Shown in pieces: positions 7,117 to 14,546 of a stretch of 64,000 nucleotides of DNA. How positions within the stretch are numbered: position 1 is the stretch's first letter; each line of letters starts with the position of its first letter. The notes below the pieces were generated by a model. That model saw only the letters and a list, made by a program, of their open reading frames with translations. It ran no database searches and had not been told where the DNA came from. Made by a program: the position numbers and the translations under genes. The stretch is from Caminicella sporogenes DSM 14501 (GTDB taxonomy: Bacteria; Bacillota; Clostridia; Peptostreptococcales; Caminicellaceae): the NCBI RefSeq assembly GCF_900142285.1, contig NZ_FRAJ01000005.1, positions 108,714 through 172,713 on the forward strand, written 5' to 3'.

Positions 7117-8448
7117 TTACATCTTTCCAAAACTAAAAAGTATTTTAATTACCATTATCTGATGCTTTATTTTTGCAAAATCTTCTGGTTTCATTATCAA
7201 AACATTCATATCATCTTCTATCTTATTTATTTTTTCTTTAACTATATTTAAATTTACTTTTAAATTTTGTTTTTTCTCATTTAATGTTAAAACAAGTGCT
7301 CCATTCTCAAATACTTTAACTTCTCTATCAAATTTATCTTTAATAAATTTTTCTATATAGATTTTAGCATCATTTAAATCTCTAAATAATTGAACAAGTT
7401 TATCCTCTTTATAAACTTCTACATTATAAAATTTACTATAATCTATAGCCTTTTTAAGAAGATAAAGAGGAACTTTTTTTACTGACAAATAAATTTTTTT
7501 AAAATCTCTTTTTTCATCGTATCCATTCCATGCAAGTTCGAGTGTTATTGATGGCTTTTTTAATTTATATGCTGTCCAGTCCGCATATCCCATTCTTGTA
7601 TCCCAGTATCTTAATGATTTACTTAACTTAGGAATTGGTTTAAAACCTGTTATATTTTTTAAACCTCTAGTAATATCATAAACTTCATCTAAATAAATAC
7701 CTTTTTGATTTTTATACCAAAATAATACACTTCCTTGCGTATGATATGCATAATATCCTAAACATGGAGTATTTAATGTAAATTGTTCAAGTGCTTTAAC
7801 CTCCGGCTCTGAATGAGGTTTAAAACCTTGAAAATGATCATTTGAAGGCCTTCTTCTAATAAATCTACTTGGTATACCCCATAATACATTCCATTGACGA
7901 TTTAAATCAATTCCTCGTATATTTGCTTTCCAATCCATTATATTTGATTTCCAACTAGGATCTTTTTTTACTCTTATATTTTTTAAATTTTTAAGTAAGT
8001 TTTTATCTCTAACTGCTTTTTTACCATAAAATGTATAATCTACTCCATCGGGATTTGTCATTGGAATAAAATAAATTGAAGCTTTATCTAAAAGTTCTTT
8101 TAAATTGTATCCTTCAAAACTAACTCCTTCTTTATATGCTTTACAATAATCTTTTATATTCTGCAGTAAAACTTTAGCAGTTATCCTTTCCCTTGCATGA
8201 ATCGCACCTATTATAATTATCCCAATATTACTTTTTCCTAGTTTGGCTACCCACAAATCTCTATTATCACAACTTTTTCCTATACTATAAACTGACAAAA
8301 TATCACTATATTCTTTCTCAAACATTTTAAGTTGTTTTGTAAGTTCTGTATAATCTATATCTTCTTTTATTAAATCATCGGCATAGACAGAAAACACACC
8401 TATAATCATATAAACTATTAAAAAATAAAGTATCCCCTTAAACCTCAA
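7117..8448 (-). CDS. Secreted M14 zinc carboxypeptidase
   Basis: 443-aa metallocarboxypeptidase-family protein with an N-terminal signal peptide (hydrophobic residues 5-22, cleavage likely near VYA-DD). Zinc ligands are H84 and E87 in GAIHARERIT and H236 in YYAYHTQG; the catalytic glutamate is E304 in SITLELAWNG. The C-terminal 120 residues form an extra lysine-rich region of unknown role. Members cleave peptides, often cell-wall gamma-D-Glu-diaminopimelate bonds. The only start codon after the upstream in-frame stop is TTG at 8448, or the less likely ATG at codon 14. The TTG has AAGGGG immediately in front (poor spacing), while a strong AAAGGAGGG lies on the far side of a 174-bp inverted-repeat element. 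The start is therefore uncertain and translation may be impaired. Confidence 0.85.
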   Translation of the reverse strand: MRFKGILYFLIVYMIIGVFSVYADDLIKEDIDYTELTKQLKMFEKEYSDILSVYSIGKSCDNRDLWVAKLGKSNIGIIIIGAIHARERITAKVLLQNIKDYCKAYKEGVSFEGYNLKELLDKASIYFIPMTNPDGVDYTFYGKKAVRDKNLLKNLKNIRVKKDPSWKSNIMDWKANIRGIDLNRQWNVLWGIPSRFIRRRPSNDHFQGFKPHSEPEVKALEQFTLNTPCLGYYAYHTQGSVLFWYKNQKGIYLDEVYDITRGLKNITGFKPIPKLSKSLRYWDTRMGYADWTAYKLKKPSITLELAWNGYDEKRDFKKIYLSVKKVPLYLLKKAIDYSKFYNVEVYKEDKLVQLFRDLNDAKIYIEKFIKDKFDREVKVFENGALVLTLNEKKQNLKVNLNIVKEKINKIEDDMNVLIMKPEDFAKIKHQIMVIKILFSFGKM

Positions 8449-8457
8449 ACCCCTTGC

Positions 8458-8631
8458 CCGTTACCAAATACCTATAAAATTTATAATTTCATAGGATTTA
8501 ATATCTATTCTCTAATAGTTTTTTATTTTTTCACTATGCCATTTACAATTTTTAATATAATTTAACTTTTAAGAAAGTAGATATTTAATTGTTTTAGTTC
8601 TTTATCTTTAATTTAAAGGTATCTGTAACGG
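8458..8631. mobile_element. Candidate 174-bp inverted-repeat (MITE-like) element
   Basis: The ends are imperfect inverted repeats: CCGTTACCAAATACCTATAA on the plus strand from 8458, and CCGTTACAGATACCTTTAAA read inward on the minus strand from 8631 (about 17 of 20 matching with one gap). The interior is AT-rich and codes for nothing, with a further imperfect hairpin CCTATAAAATT/AATTTCATAGG at 8471-8495. The left end resembles the outer end of the TnpB elements (CCGTT-AC-ATA-CTATAAAA in common). No clear target duplication was found, so this is a candidate only. Confidence 0.4.
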
Positions 8632-8911
8632 TTTTCCCTCCTTTCCTATCTTTATTTTATTCATACTCTATAAGTAAATTAGTAAATTATAACTATTTCA
8701 CAATATATATTATAGCATAAAATAGTAATTTGCATTATTAACCAAAAATAGTTTTAAATTACTTTTTAATTTAATAATATATTTTAATAACAAAATTTAA
8801 TACAAATATATACAATTTTTTATTTTTACCGATATAAAGTATATAAATATTTTTAATGGAAATGATTTGTTATAAAAAATTTAATTATTATTTTTTATAT
8901 GGTCAATAAAT
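8632..8911. other. AT-rich non-coding stretch upstream of the M14 gene
   Basis: Contains the orphan minus-strand ribosome site AAAGGAGGG (8634-8643) next to the inverted-repeat element, and otherwise only very AT-rich sequence. No convincing promoter, RNA structure or reading frame was seen. Confidence 0.5.
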
Positions 8912-8960
8912 AAAAACCAGAAAGACAGATATTAATTATTCATCTACTCTTTCTGGTTTT
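8912..8960 (-). terminator. Terminator after sstT
   Basis: Minus-strand stem AAAACCAGAAAGA / TCTTTCTGGTTTT with a loop of about 22 bases and a T-run (TTTTTATTTA). Confidence 0.75.
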
Positions 8961-8980
8961 TAATATTTTTTAAACAAAAA

Positions 8981-10234
8981 TCATTTATTTTTACCTTTTT
9001 TTAATATACTAATTTTTCTTCCTTCTTTTCTCCACTGTGCAAATTCAGCAACAGCAGTAAAAAGTACATCTGTTGATGAATTAAGTGCAGTTTCACAAGA
9101 ATCTTGAATTACTCCTACAACAAAACCTACTCCAACTACCTGCATTGCTACATCATTTGGAATACCAAACAAACTACATGCAAGAGGAATTAATAGTAGT
9201 GAACCACCTGCTACCCCAGAAGCTCCACATGCACTAACAGCTGAAAGCAAACTCAATATCAATGCTGTCCCAATATCTACATCAATACCTAAAGTATTTA
9301 CTGCAGCAAGTGTTAATACTGATATTGTAACTGCAGCACCAGCCATATTTATAGTTGCACCAAGTGGAATTGATACTGAATAAGTATCTTTATCTAGTCC
9401 CAATTCTTCACATAATGCCATATTCACTGGAATATTTGCAGCTGAACTACGTGTAAAAAATGCTGTAATTCCACTATCTTTTAAACATTTAAATACAAGT
9501 GGATACGGATTTTGACGAATACTAATAAATGCAATAATAGGATTTACAACAAGTGCTATAAAAAGCATACTACCAACTAATAATACAAGTAATTGTGCAT
9601 AATTTACTAAAGCTGCCATACCATTTACAGCTATTGTATTAAACACTAATCCCATAATACCAAATGGTGCAAAATTAATCACCCATTTTACTATTTGAGA
9701 TAATGCATCTGCTATATTACTAATTACTATTTTAGTAGTTTCAGGAGCATTTTTAAGTGCAAGACCAAGAAGTAGTGCCCAAGCTAAAATGCCAATATAA
9801 TTTGCATTTGAAAGTGCTTTTATAGGATTATCAACTATATTCATAAGTAATGTTTTTAATACTTCAGTAACTCCTCCAGGTGGTGAAAAGTTTCCAGTCC
9901 CTGTTCCAAGTCCAAGTTTTAACGTTACAGGAAACATAAAACTAGCTATAACAGCAACAAGCCCTGCTAAAAAAGTTCCTAAAAGATAAAGAACTATAAT
10001 TGACTTCATATTAGTTTTTTGACCACTCTTGTGCTGAGAAATAGCTGACATTACTAAGAAAAATACCAATATAGGTGCAACAGCTTTTAAAGCCCCTACA
10101 AACAATGAACCAAAAATAGAAATTGGTTTTGCCGCATTTGGAATAGTATTAGCTAAAATAATGCCAATGATTAAACCTATAATAATTCGTTTAACCAAAC
10201 TCAATTCAGTCCATTTCTTCAATAAACTTGCCAT
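8981..10234 (-). CDS. sstT: Serine/threonine:sodium symporter, SstT-like
   Basis: 417-aa member of the dicarboxylate/amino acid:cation symporter (DAACS) family with eight or more membrane segments. SstT-type features are the N-terminal [38 protein letters not shown] (serine-rich hairpin), and [10 protein letters not shown] plus [17 protein letters not shown] in the C-terminal transport core. It imports serine and threonine with Na+. ATG at 10234 follows AAAGGAGG. It is a single-gene unit: a terminator precedes it (10449-10485) and another follows. The 258 bases upstream hold a weak possible promoter (TTGATT-17-TTATAC) very close to the gene. Confidence 0.9.
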   Translation of the reverse strand: MASLLKKWTELSLVKRIIIGLIIGIILANTIPNAAKPISIFGSLFVGALKAVAPILVFFLVMSAISQHKSGQKTNMKSIIVLYLLGTFLAGLVAVIASFMFPVTLKLGLGTGTGNFSPPGGVTEVLKTLLMNIVDNPIKALSNANYIGILAWALLLGLALKNAPETTKIVISNIADALSQIVKWVINFAPFGIMGLVFNTIAVNGMAALVNYAQLLVLLVGSMLFIALVVNPIIAFISIRQNPYPLVFKCLKDSGITAFFTRSSAANIPVNMALCEELGLDKDTYSVSIPLGATINMAGAAVTISVLTLAAVNTLGIDVDIGTALILSLLSAVSACGASGVAGGSLLLIPLACSLFGIPNDVAMQVVGVGFVVGVIQDSCETALNSSTDVLFTAVAEFAQWRKEGRKISILKKGKNK

Positions 10235-10448
10235 TTCTTTCCTCCTTTTTTGGTATAATCTTTGTTAAATATAAAAATCAATTTTCAATAAATGAAACAA
10301 AAACATACAACAAACGATTTCCTAAAATGTTACTAAATTTTAAAATTTAAACTCAACTAAAAGTTTAGCATAACTTTTAATTTATTACAAGTATTTAAAA
10401 TTATTTATTTCAAAATGAACTACCTTAAGATTTTATACAGCAAAATAT

Positions 10449-10485
10449 AAAAAAATACCCCTTTATGTATTAAAAGAGGTATATA
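10449..10485 (-). terminator. Terminator after the hydG-linked small gene
   Basis: Minus-strand stem ATACCTCTTT / AAAGGGGTAT followed by TTTTTTTATATTTTG, 9 bases past the stop codon at 10494. Confidence 0.8.
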
Positions 10486-10493
10486 TTTTTTTA

Positions 10494-10802
10494 TTAATCT
10501 ATTTCTTTAATTATTAAACTTTTTATATCTGATATTAACTTATTCCAAATAAATTCATCTAAATTATTATTATTTTCAACTATCAATTCAAATTTATCTG
10601 TTAATCTTATACTATCTTCTACTATGAACAAATCATTTACTCCAGCATAAAAAGAACGGCGATTGCCAAATATCTCACAAAAATTTACCTTGATATTATA
10701 ATTTTTATATAAATAATCTGCAACATCATTAAGTTTATCTTTCAATGTGCTGCTCTTATCAAAATCTTTCAATTTTTTATAAATATAAGTCTCTCTCTCC
10801 AT
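10494..10802 (-). CDS. Uncharacterised 102-aa protein, last gene of the hydG operon
   Basis: Not recognised. 102 aa, charged, no membrane segment or signal peptide; predicted mixed alpha/beta with TLKDKLNDVADYLYKNYNIKVNFCEIFG and a C-terminal DEFIWNKLISDIKSLIIKEID helix. The start chosen is the ATG at 10802, which follows GAGAGGG by six bases; an in-frame ATG at 10817 lacks a site. It overlaps the end of hydG by 26 bases and is followed by a terminator, so it is translationally coupled to hydG and forms the end of the TM1266-hydG transcript. The small soluble protein could assist the maturase, but there is no sequence evidence for that. Confidence 0.75.
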   Translation of the reverse strand: MERETYIYKKLKDFDKSSTLKDKLNDVADYLYKNYNIKVNFCEIFGNRRSFYAGVNDLFIVEDSIRLTDKFELIVENNNNLDEFIWNKLISDIKSLIIKEID

Positions 10803-12273
10803 TTGAAACCCTCTCATAATATTGATTAAATTTTTCTACCAAATTATGCTGTTGAAAAAATGGTATCGTTTTAATTTCTTCAATTTCTTTTAATAATACT
10901 TTTTCACCTGCTATCTTTGTTTCTTCTGAAGCATAATCATCAAGATATTCTCTAAAAGTAAGCACAGCATTTAATTTGCAAAATTTTCCTTCAATGCACT
11001 CTTTTAATAATCCCATTATTTTATCTCCAGTTCTTCCACATCTATATCCTGCTGTGCAAAAAGACGTTATCAATCCCATTTCTGCAAGTTCTCTTATTAC
11101 TTCATCTAAACTTCTCGTATCTCCAAGCATGAATTGCTGCTTATCTTTTTGCTGTAAATTAGTATTTTCACTATATCCTCCAATATCTATCTTAGTTGAT
11201 GCATCTGTTTGAGTACATCCAACTTTTATTACTTCTCTTCTTATTTCAGGTTTTTCTCTAGCAGTTATAATTAATCCCGTATAGGGAACTGACAACCGTA
11301 ATACCGTAACTAATTTTTTAAATTCTTCATCCTTAACCAAATACTCTGAATTTGTACTAAGCTTTGACCCAGCAGCAGGAGTCAACCTAGGAAAAGAAAT
11401 AGTATGCGGACCAATATTAAATTGTCTTTCTAAATCAATAGTATGATATAAAAGTCCCATAACTTCAAAACGCCAATCATATAATCCAAATAATGCACCT
11501 ATCGCTACATCATCAATCCCTGCATCCATTGCTCTATGCAGTGAGTATAACCTCCATAAATAATTTGATTTCGGACCTGACGGATGCAATTTTTTATATA
11601 ACTCATGATTATACGTTTCTTGAAAAACTTGATAAGTCCCAATGCCCACTTCCCACAACTTACGTAAATCTGCTATTGACATTGGAGCAGCATTCACATT
11701 TACTCTTCTAATATTTCCATATCCATGCTTTGCTTTTTTCTTAACACTATATATTGCTTTAATTGACTCTGCTATATAATTAGCATCAGAAAGAGGGTGT
11801 TCTCCATATACTACAATCATTCTTTTATGTCCCTCATTAATAACAGCTTCTGTTTCCTTCTTTATTTCCTCCATATTTAAAATTCTTCTTTTTTCTTCGC
11901 TATTTTCTTTTCTAAAACCACAATACAAACAATTATTAACACAAAGATTACTGCAATATAGTGGTGCAAAGAAAACTATTCTATTATCATAAACTTTACG
12001 CTTTACTTTATCAGCAGCTTCATAAAGTTCTTCCCATAAATCTTCATCTTTCACATTTAATAATGCAGCCGTTTCATCAGGTTCTAATCTAGTTATTGAA
12101 AGAGATTTTTGTATAATATCTCTTATAAACTGTTTATCTGGCTTTCGATTGCTGTATAACTTATTATAAATCACTTCTTCATCGATAAAATCTCTCCCGT
12201 TTACCAAATACTTATCAATTTCCTCTTGCTTTATTACTTTTGCTGCCCACTCGTCAGCTTTTAATATTGACAT
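10777..12273 (-). CDS. hydG: HydG-type radical SAM maturase ([FeFe]-hydrogenase H-cluster assembly)
   Basis: 498-aa radical SAM enzyme of the ThiH/HydG family. HydG splits tyrosine to p-cresol and dehydroglycine and makes the CO and cyanide ligands of the H-cluster. The SAM cluster motif is C111-x3-C115-x2-C118 in SNLCVNNCLYCGFR; GEHPLSDANY and GPHTISFPRLTPA follow the HydG pattern. The C-terminal second-cluster region reads C406-T-A-G-Y-R-C412 with C432, where canonical HydG (from memory) has CTAC then a third cysteine at the same place as C432. The middle cysteine is thus shifted by three. ATG at 12273 follows GGGGGAGG. Neighbours: TM1266-family gene upstream, small unknown gene overlapping downstream. 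No hydE, hydF or hydrogenase is in the window. Confidence 0.88.
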   Translation of the reverse strand: MSILKADEWAAKVIKQEEIDKYLVNGRDFIDEEVIYNKLYSNRKPDKQFIRDIIQKSLSITRLEPDETAALLNVKDEDLWEELYEAADKVKRKVYDNRIVFFAPLYCSNLCVNNCLYCGFRKENSEEKRRILNMEEIKKETEAVINEGHKRMIVVYGEHPLSDANYIAESIKAIYSVKKKAKHGYGNIRRVNVNAAPMSIADLRKLWEVGIGTYQVFQETYNHELYKKLHPSGPKSNYLWRLYSLHRAMDAGIDDVAIGALFGLYDWRFEVMGLLYHTIDLERQFNIGPHTISFPRLTPAAGSKLSTNSEYLVKDEEFKKLVTVLRLSVPYTGLIITAREKPEIRREVIKVGCTQTDASTKIDIGGYSENTNLQQKDKQQFMLGDTRSLDEVIRELAEMGLITSFCTAGYRCGRTGDKIMGLLKECIEGKFCKLNAVLTFREYLDDYASEETKIAGEKVLLKEIEEIKTIPFFQQHNLVEKFNQYYERVSNGERDLYL

Positions 12274-12299
12274 TAACTTCCTCCCCCTTTAATATTTTA

Positions 12300-12326
12300 A
12301 AGTTTGTTTGTTAACAAACTTTTTTT
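12300..12326. repeat. Perfect hairpin between TM1266 gene and hydG
   Basis: AAGTTTGTT-TGTT-AACAAACTT, a 9-bp perfect stem, sits in the 59-base gap. The T-run follows on the plus strand, so as a terminator it would act on plus-strand transcripts, for which no gene is known. On the operon mRNA it is a hairpin just before the hydG ribosome site and could protect or set expression of hydG. Confidence 0.5.
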
Positions 12327-12332
12327 CACAAA

Positions 12333-12587
12333 TTATATCTCTTTTTTTGAAATAGAAGTTTTAACTGTCACCCCTTTTATATTTCCTAGCTTTCCCGTTA
12401 AACTATTTATATCATTAATCGTACCCATAACAACTATTGATATTACTGATATTCCTAATTCATCATAAGGAATACCCATCCGCCCCTTTATTATATCTTT
12501 AAAGTTAGATACTATTCTATTAAATTCTCCTTGAGTTTCCGTTGGATTTTCCAAAATTGCACTTATAACTGCTATTCTTCTTTTCAA
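12333..12587 (-). CDS. TM1266-family putative regulator of the iron-only hydrogenase system
   Basis: 84-aa ACT-like protein of the TM1266 family, annotated elsewhere as a putative regulator of the iron-only hydrogenase system. The family pattern is plain: KRRIAVISAILENP at the start, KGRMGIPYDELGISVISIVV in the middle, and NSLTGKLGNIKGVTVKTS at the end. The ATG at 12587 follows AGGGGGA. The gene precedes hydG by 59 bases and shares its transcript. No DNA-binding domain is visible, so any regulatory role would be by protein contact or ligand sensing. Confidence 0.9.
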   Translation of the reverse strand: MKRRIAVISAILENPTETQGEFNRIVSNFKDIIKGRMGIPYDELGISVISIVVMGTINDINSLTGKLGNIKGVTVKTSISKKEI

Positions 12588-12590
12588 TTT

Positions 12591-12776
12591 TCATTCCCCC
12601 TAAAAATTCAAAATTAAAAATATTTATCCTAACAAAACAAAAAACTTTCCATGAAAGGAAAGTTTAAAAAATTCCCTCCACAGATTAGAAAACTCTTTTC
12701 TGTAAGGTTTTATATATATTTTTCAAATCTTTTAAGATTACTCTCAAAAGATTTGAATTTTTTTAATTTTATATAC
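12591..12776 (-). ncRNA. Structured 5' leader with terminator before TM1266-hydG (candidate attenuator)
   Basis: About 190 nt of untranslated leader. From the predicted start site, in order: a 12-bp perfect stem TTCAAATCTTTT / AAAAGATTTGAA (12719-12754); a second stem ACAGA..AGAAAA-type hairpin (12685-12712); a GGAGGGAA segment; then an intrinsic terminator AAACTTTCC-N6-GGAAAGTTT with a T-rich tail (12633-12664). GGAGGGAA could pair with the 5' strand of the terminator to form an alternative structure. No known riboswitch consensus was matched by eye. Ligand or signal is unknown. Confidence 0.45.
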
Positions 12777-12782
12777 ATTTTT

Positions 12783-12811
12783 ATTTTAATAGTTTTTATT
12801 TTCCATGTCAA
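12783..12811 (-). promoter_or_regulatory. Sigma-A promoter of the TM1266-hydG transcript
   Basis: Minus strand TTGACA (12806-12811), 17-base spacer, TAAAAT (12783-12788). The remaining bases of the 317-base gap (12812-12904) are AT-rich without other signals. Confidence 0.7.
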
Positions 12812-12904
12812 TATTAGGAAAGACATAAAATCTCAATAAAAATTTTACATTTAAAATTAAAAAAGCCCATATCAACCTAACACTTTTTAACTATATGTAT
12901 AAAT

Positions 12905-13351
12905 CTATTTATCATCTTCAGTATTATATTCTTTATTATCTTCTAAAACATTTGACTTTGTAATTTCTTGCCCAGTTTCTTGTTCTTTAAAAATTATTTT
13001 TGAAGAAATATATGGTGTTAATTTTACGCCTATAATAACAAATATTGCTATAATAAAAGTTTCTATTCCTGCTCTAATGCTTATACTTTTCATAATTAAG
13101 GCAGAAATAAAATCTGTCATTACACAAAAACCAAGTGTCCCCCATACTCCTGCCTTATCAAAAACATATACCATTATCATCAGTAAAGGAATTGATATTA
13201 CTATTCCCAATAAGATAGTATATAACATAGAAGTACTTGAATGTTTACTTATAACATGCATCATTCCTGCCATCCTTGGACATACTACAAAAAATGCAAA
13301 ACCAATACTTGCTATTATATTTTCTTTTGTAAATCCTAATTTACTTTCCAC
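12905..13351 (-). CDS. Small integral membrane protein, Fur-linked paralogue pair (second gene)
   Basis: Function not recognised. About 148 aa with three to four hydrophobic segments followed by a hydrophilic acidic tail (EQETGQEITKSNVLEDNKEYNTEDDK). It is a paralogue of the gene just upstream: both share FxVCPRMAGMxHxIxKHS near the N-terminus, then a tract of the form (I/L)xGxxISIPLLxxM, a VCVLTDFI/CVMTDFIS stretch, IMK-IS, and a final ETFIIAxFVIxGVK segment. Cys, Met and His residues in the conserved block could bind a metal. The start is ambiguous: GTG at 13351, eight bases after GAAGG, is preferred over GTG at 13360. The genes are 20 bases apart and must be co-transcribed from a promoter with a Fur box. 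Confidence 0.75.
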   Translation of the reverse strand: MESKLGFTKENIIASIGFAFFVVCPRMAGMMHVISKHSSTSMLYTILLGIVISIPLLMIMVYVFDKAGVWGTLGFCVMTDFISALIMKSISIRAGIETFIIAIFVIIGVKLTPYISSKIIFKEQETGQEITKSNVLEDNKEYNTEDDK

Positions 13352-13371
13352 AGTTATCACCTTCTGTAAAT

Positions 13372-13725
13372 TTATAATAATTCAACTATAAAATTTGATA
13401 CTGCTGGTGCTATTTTTACACCTAATATAACAAATAAAGCAATAATAAATGTTTCTATAGCAGCTTTCTTACTAATTTCTTTCATAATTAAAGTAGCAAT
13501 AAAATCAGTTAATACACAAATAACAATAGCACCCCATATTCCAAGATATTCAAACATTATTAACATCAATAATAATAAAGGTATAGATATTAAAGTTCCT
13601 ACTAAAACTGTTCTCAATATCGAAACATTTGAGTGCTTATTAATAATATGTATCATCCCTGCCATCCTCGGACAAACAATAAATAAACCAAAAGCAATAC
13701 TTGATATAAGTATTTCACTTGTCAT
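13372..13725 (-). CDS. Small integral membrane protein, Fur-linked paralogue pair (first gene)
   Basis: Function not recognised. 117 aa, three to four membrane segments, without the acidic tail of its downstream paralogue. Shared motif VCPRMAGMIHIINKHSN near residue 18 and ETFIIALFVILGVK near the end. Two adjacent ATGs follow GGAGGGG; the second, at 13725, has the better spacing. A promoter overlapped by a Fur-type operator lies about 130 bases upstream, so the pair should be expressed under iron (or related metal) limitation. A metal-related membrane role is inference from this operator and from the conserved Cys/Met/His block. Confidence 0.78.
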   Translation of the reverse strand: MTSEILISSIAFGLFIVCPRMAGMIHIINKHSNVSILRTVLVGTLISIPLLLLMLIMFEYLGIWGAIVICVLTDFIATLIMKEISKKAAIETFIIALFVILGVKIAPAVSNFIVELL

Positions 13726-13786
13726 CATTACCCCTCCAATAGATAATCATAAACACCTATTTACTTTTATTTTTCAACAATACATT

Positions 13787-13819
13787 TCAGTAACTAAAAT
13801 TTTTTGAACAAGAATACAA
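13787..13819 (-). CDS. Possible 10-residue leader peptide
   Basis: A strong ribosome site (AAAAGGAGG, 13829-13837) is followed nine bases later by TTG and a 10-codon frame (MYSCSKNFSY, then TGA). It lies in the leader of the Fur-box operon, 62 bases before the first membrane protein gene. It may be a regulatory leader peptide or the remnant of a lost first gene. Confidence 0.3.
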   Translation of the reverse strand: MYSCSKNFSY

Positions 13820-13862
13820 CTTTAAGCGCCTCCTTTTTAAAACATCAAAGCGTAAATAATAA

Positions 13863-13922
13863 TGATTATCTTTATCATTTATGTTTCGTTATCATTATAA
13901 CATAATAATTTTTATATCACAA
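13863..13922 (-). promoter_or_regulatory. Promoter with Fur-type operator
   Basis: Minus strand TTGTGA (13917-13922), 17-base spacer, TATAAT (13894-13899). At and after the start site lies TGATTAT-C-TTTATCA (plus strand, 13863-13877), a 7-1-7 Fur box with two mismatches to TGATAAT-N-ATTATCA, embedded in AATAATGATTATCTTTATCATTT. Position over +1 fits repression by Fur or a Fur paralogue when metal is plentiful. Confidence 0.7.
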
Positions 13923-13954
13923 CAAAAAAGACACTTGCTAAATTAGCAAATGCC
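13923..13954 (-). terminator. Terminator after the ankyrin gene (repeated sequence, copy A)
   Basis: Minus strand GGCATTTGCT-AATTT-AGCAAGTGTC then TTTTTT; all ten pairs form if G-U pairs are allowed. A nearly identical 45-base sequence ends the lipoprotein gene at 27003-27036. The T-run abuts the -35 box of the Fur-box promoter. Confidence 0.75.
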
Positions 13955-14036
13955 AGAAATTTATTTTTTCTTTATTTTAATTTTTAAATTCTTTTGAAAT
14001 TTTTTTCTCATATTTTATATAAAACACTAAAAATAC

Positions 14037-14492
14037 TTATTTACAGTAATTTTTAAATATTTTTTTTAAATATTCACTATCACTTTTCATAGCTTTATCA
14101 TATATTGTTTCACCATTTGAAATAATTATATAAGGGTCTGCACCTGCCTCTAAAAGTATCTTTGCCATATCGCAATTATTCATAATAAAAACAATTTCTA
14201 AGGGATATTTCCCTTTAGAATCTTTTTGATTTATATCTACCGATTTGCTCATAACTATTGCTCTTACTAAATCAATATCATTTTCTAAAATCCTTTTTGT
14301 TAACTCATCAATAGTATAATGTACTTTTTTATCATTTTGTTTATTAGCAAAATTTAAAACAAAATTTTTGTCTTTATTTTCAGTAATCTCAACTTGTTTT
14401 GTAGTAGATTTACTGCTAAATATCAAAATCGAAACAATAATAGCTGAAATTAATGAAAATATCATAAGAAATTTTAATCTTCTTTTTATCAT
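14037..14492 (-). CDS. Membrane-anchored ankyrin-repeat protein
   Basis: 151 aa with an N-terminal membrane anchor (residues about 9-27, FLMIFSLISAIIVSILIF) and a C-terminal part with two ankyrin-like repeats: DIDLVRAIVMSKSVDINQKDSKGKYPLEIVFI and CDMAKILLEAGADPYIIISNGETIYDKA. Ankyrin repeats bind protein partners; none is identifiable. The ATG at 14492 is preferred because AAAGGATGG precedes it by five bases, whereas the in-frame ATG at 14501 overlaps that ribosome site. A terminator lies about 85 bases downstream. It may be the last gene of the transcript coming from the maltodextrin region. Confidence 0.75.
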   Translation of the reverse strand: MIKRRLKFLMIFSLISAIIVSILIFSSKSTTKQVEITENKDKNFVLNFANKQNDKKVHYTIDELTKRILENDIDLVRAIVMSKSVDINQKDSKGKYPLEIVFIMNNCDMAKILLEAGADPYIIISNGETIYDKAMKSDSEYLKKIFKNYCK

Positions 14493-14546
14493 TTCTACCA
14501 TCCTTTAGAAAATTACATTTAATTATTTACTAAACATTAATAACTA

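Noticed and set aside
12300..12326. GTTTGTTAACAAAC as a Rex site before hydG
   Set aside because: Again no spacer between half-sites, and it lies inside the operon rather than at a promoter. Kept only as a hairpin.
12651..12839. Plus-strand open frame of 62 codons
   Set aside because: It runs through the leader hairpins and the promoter of the TM1266-hydG transcript, has no ribosome site and low complexity.
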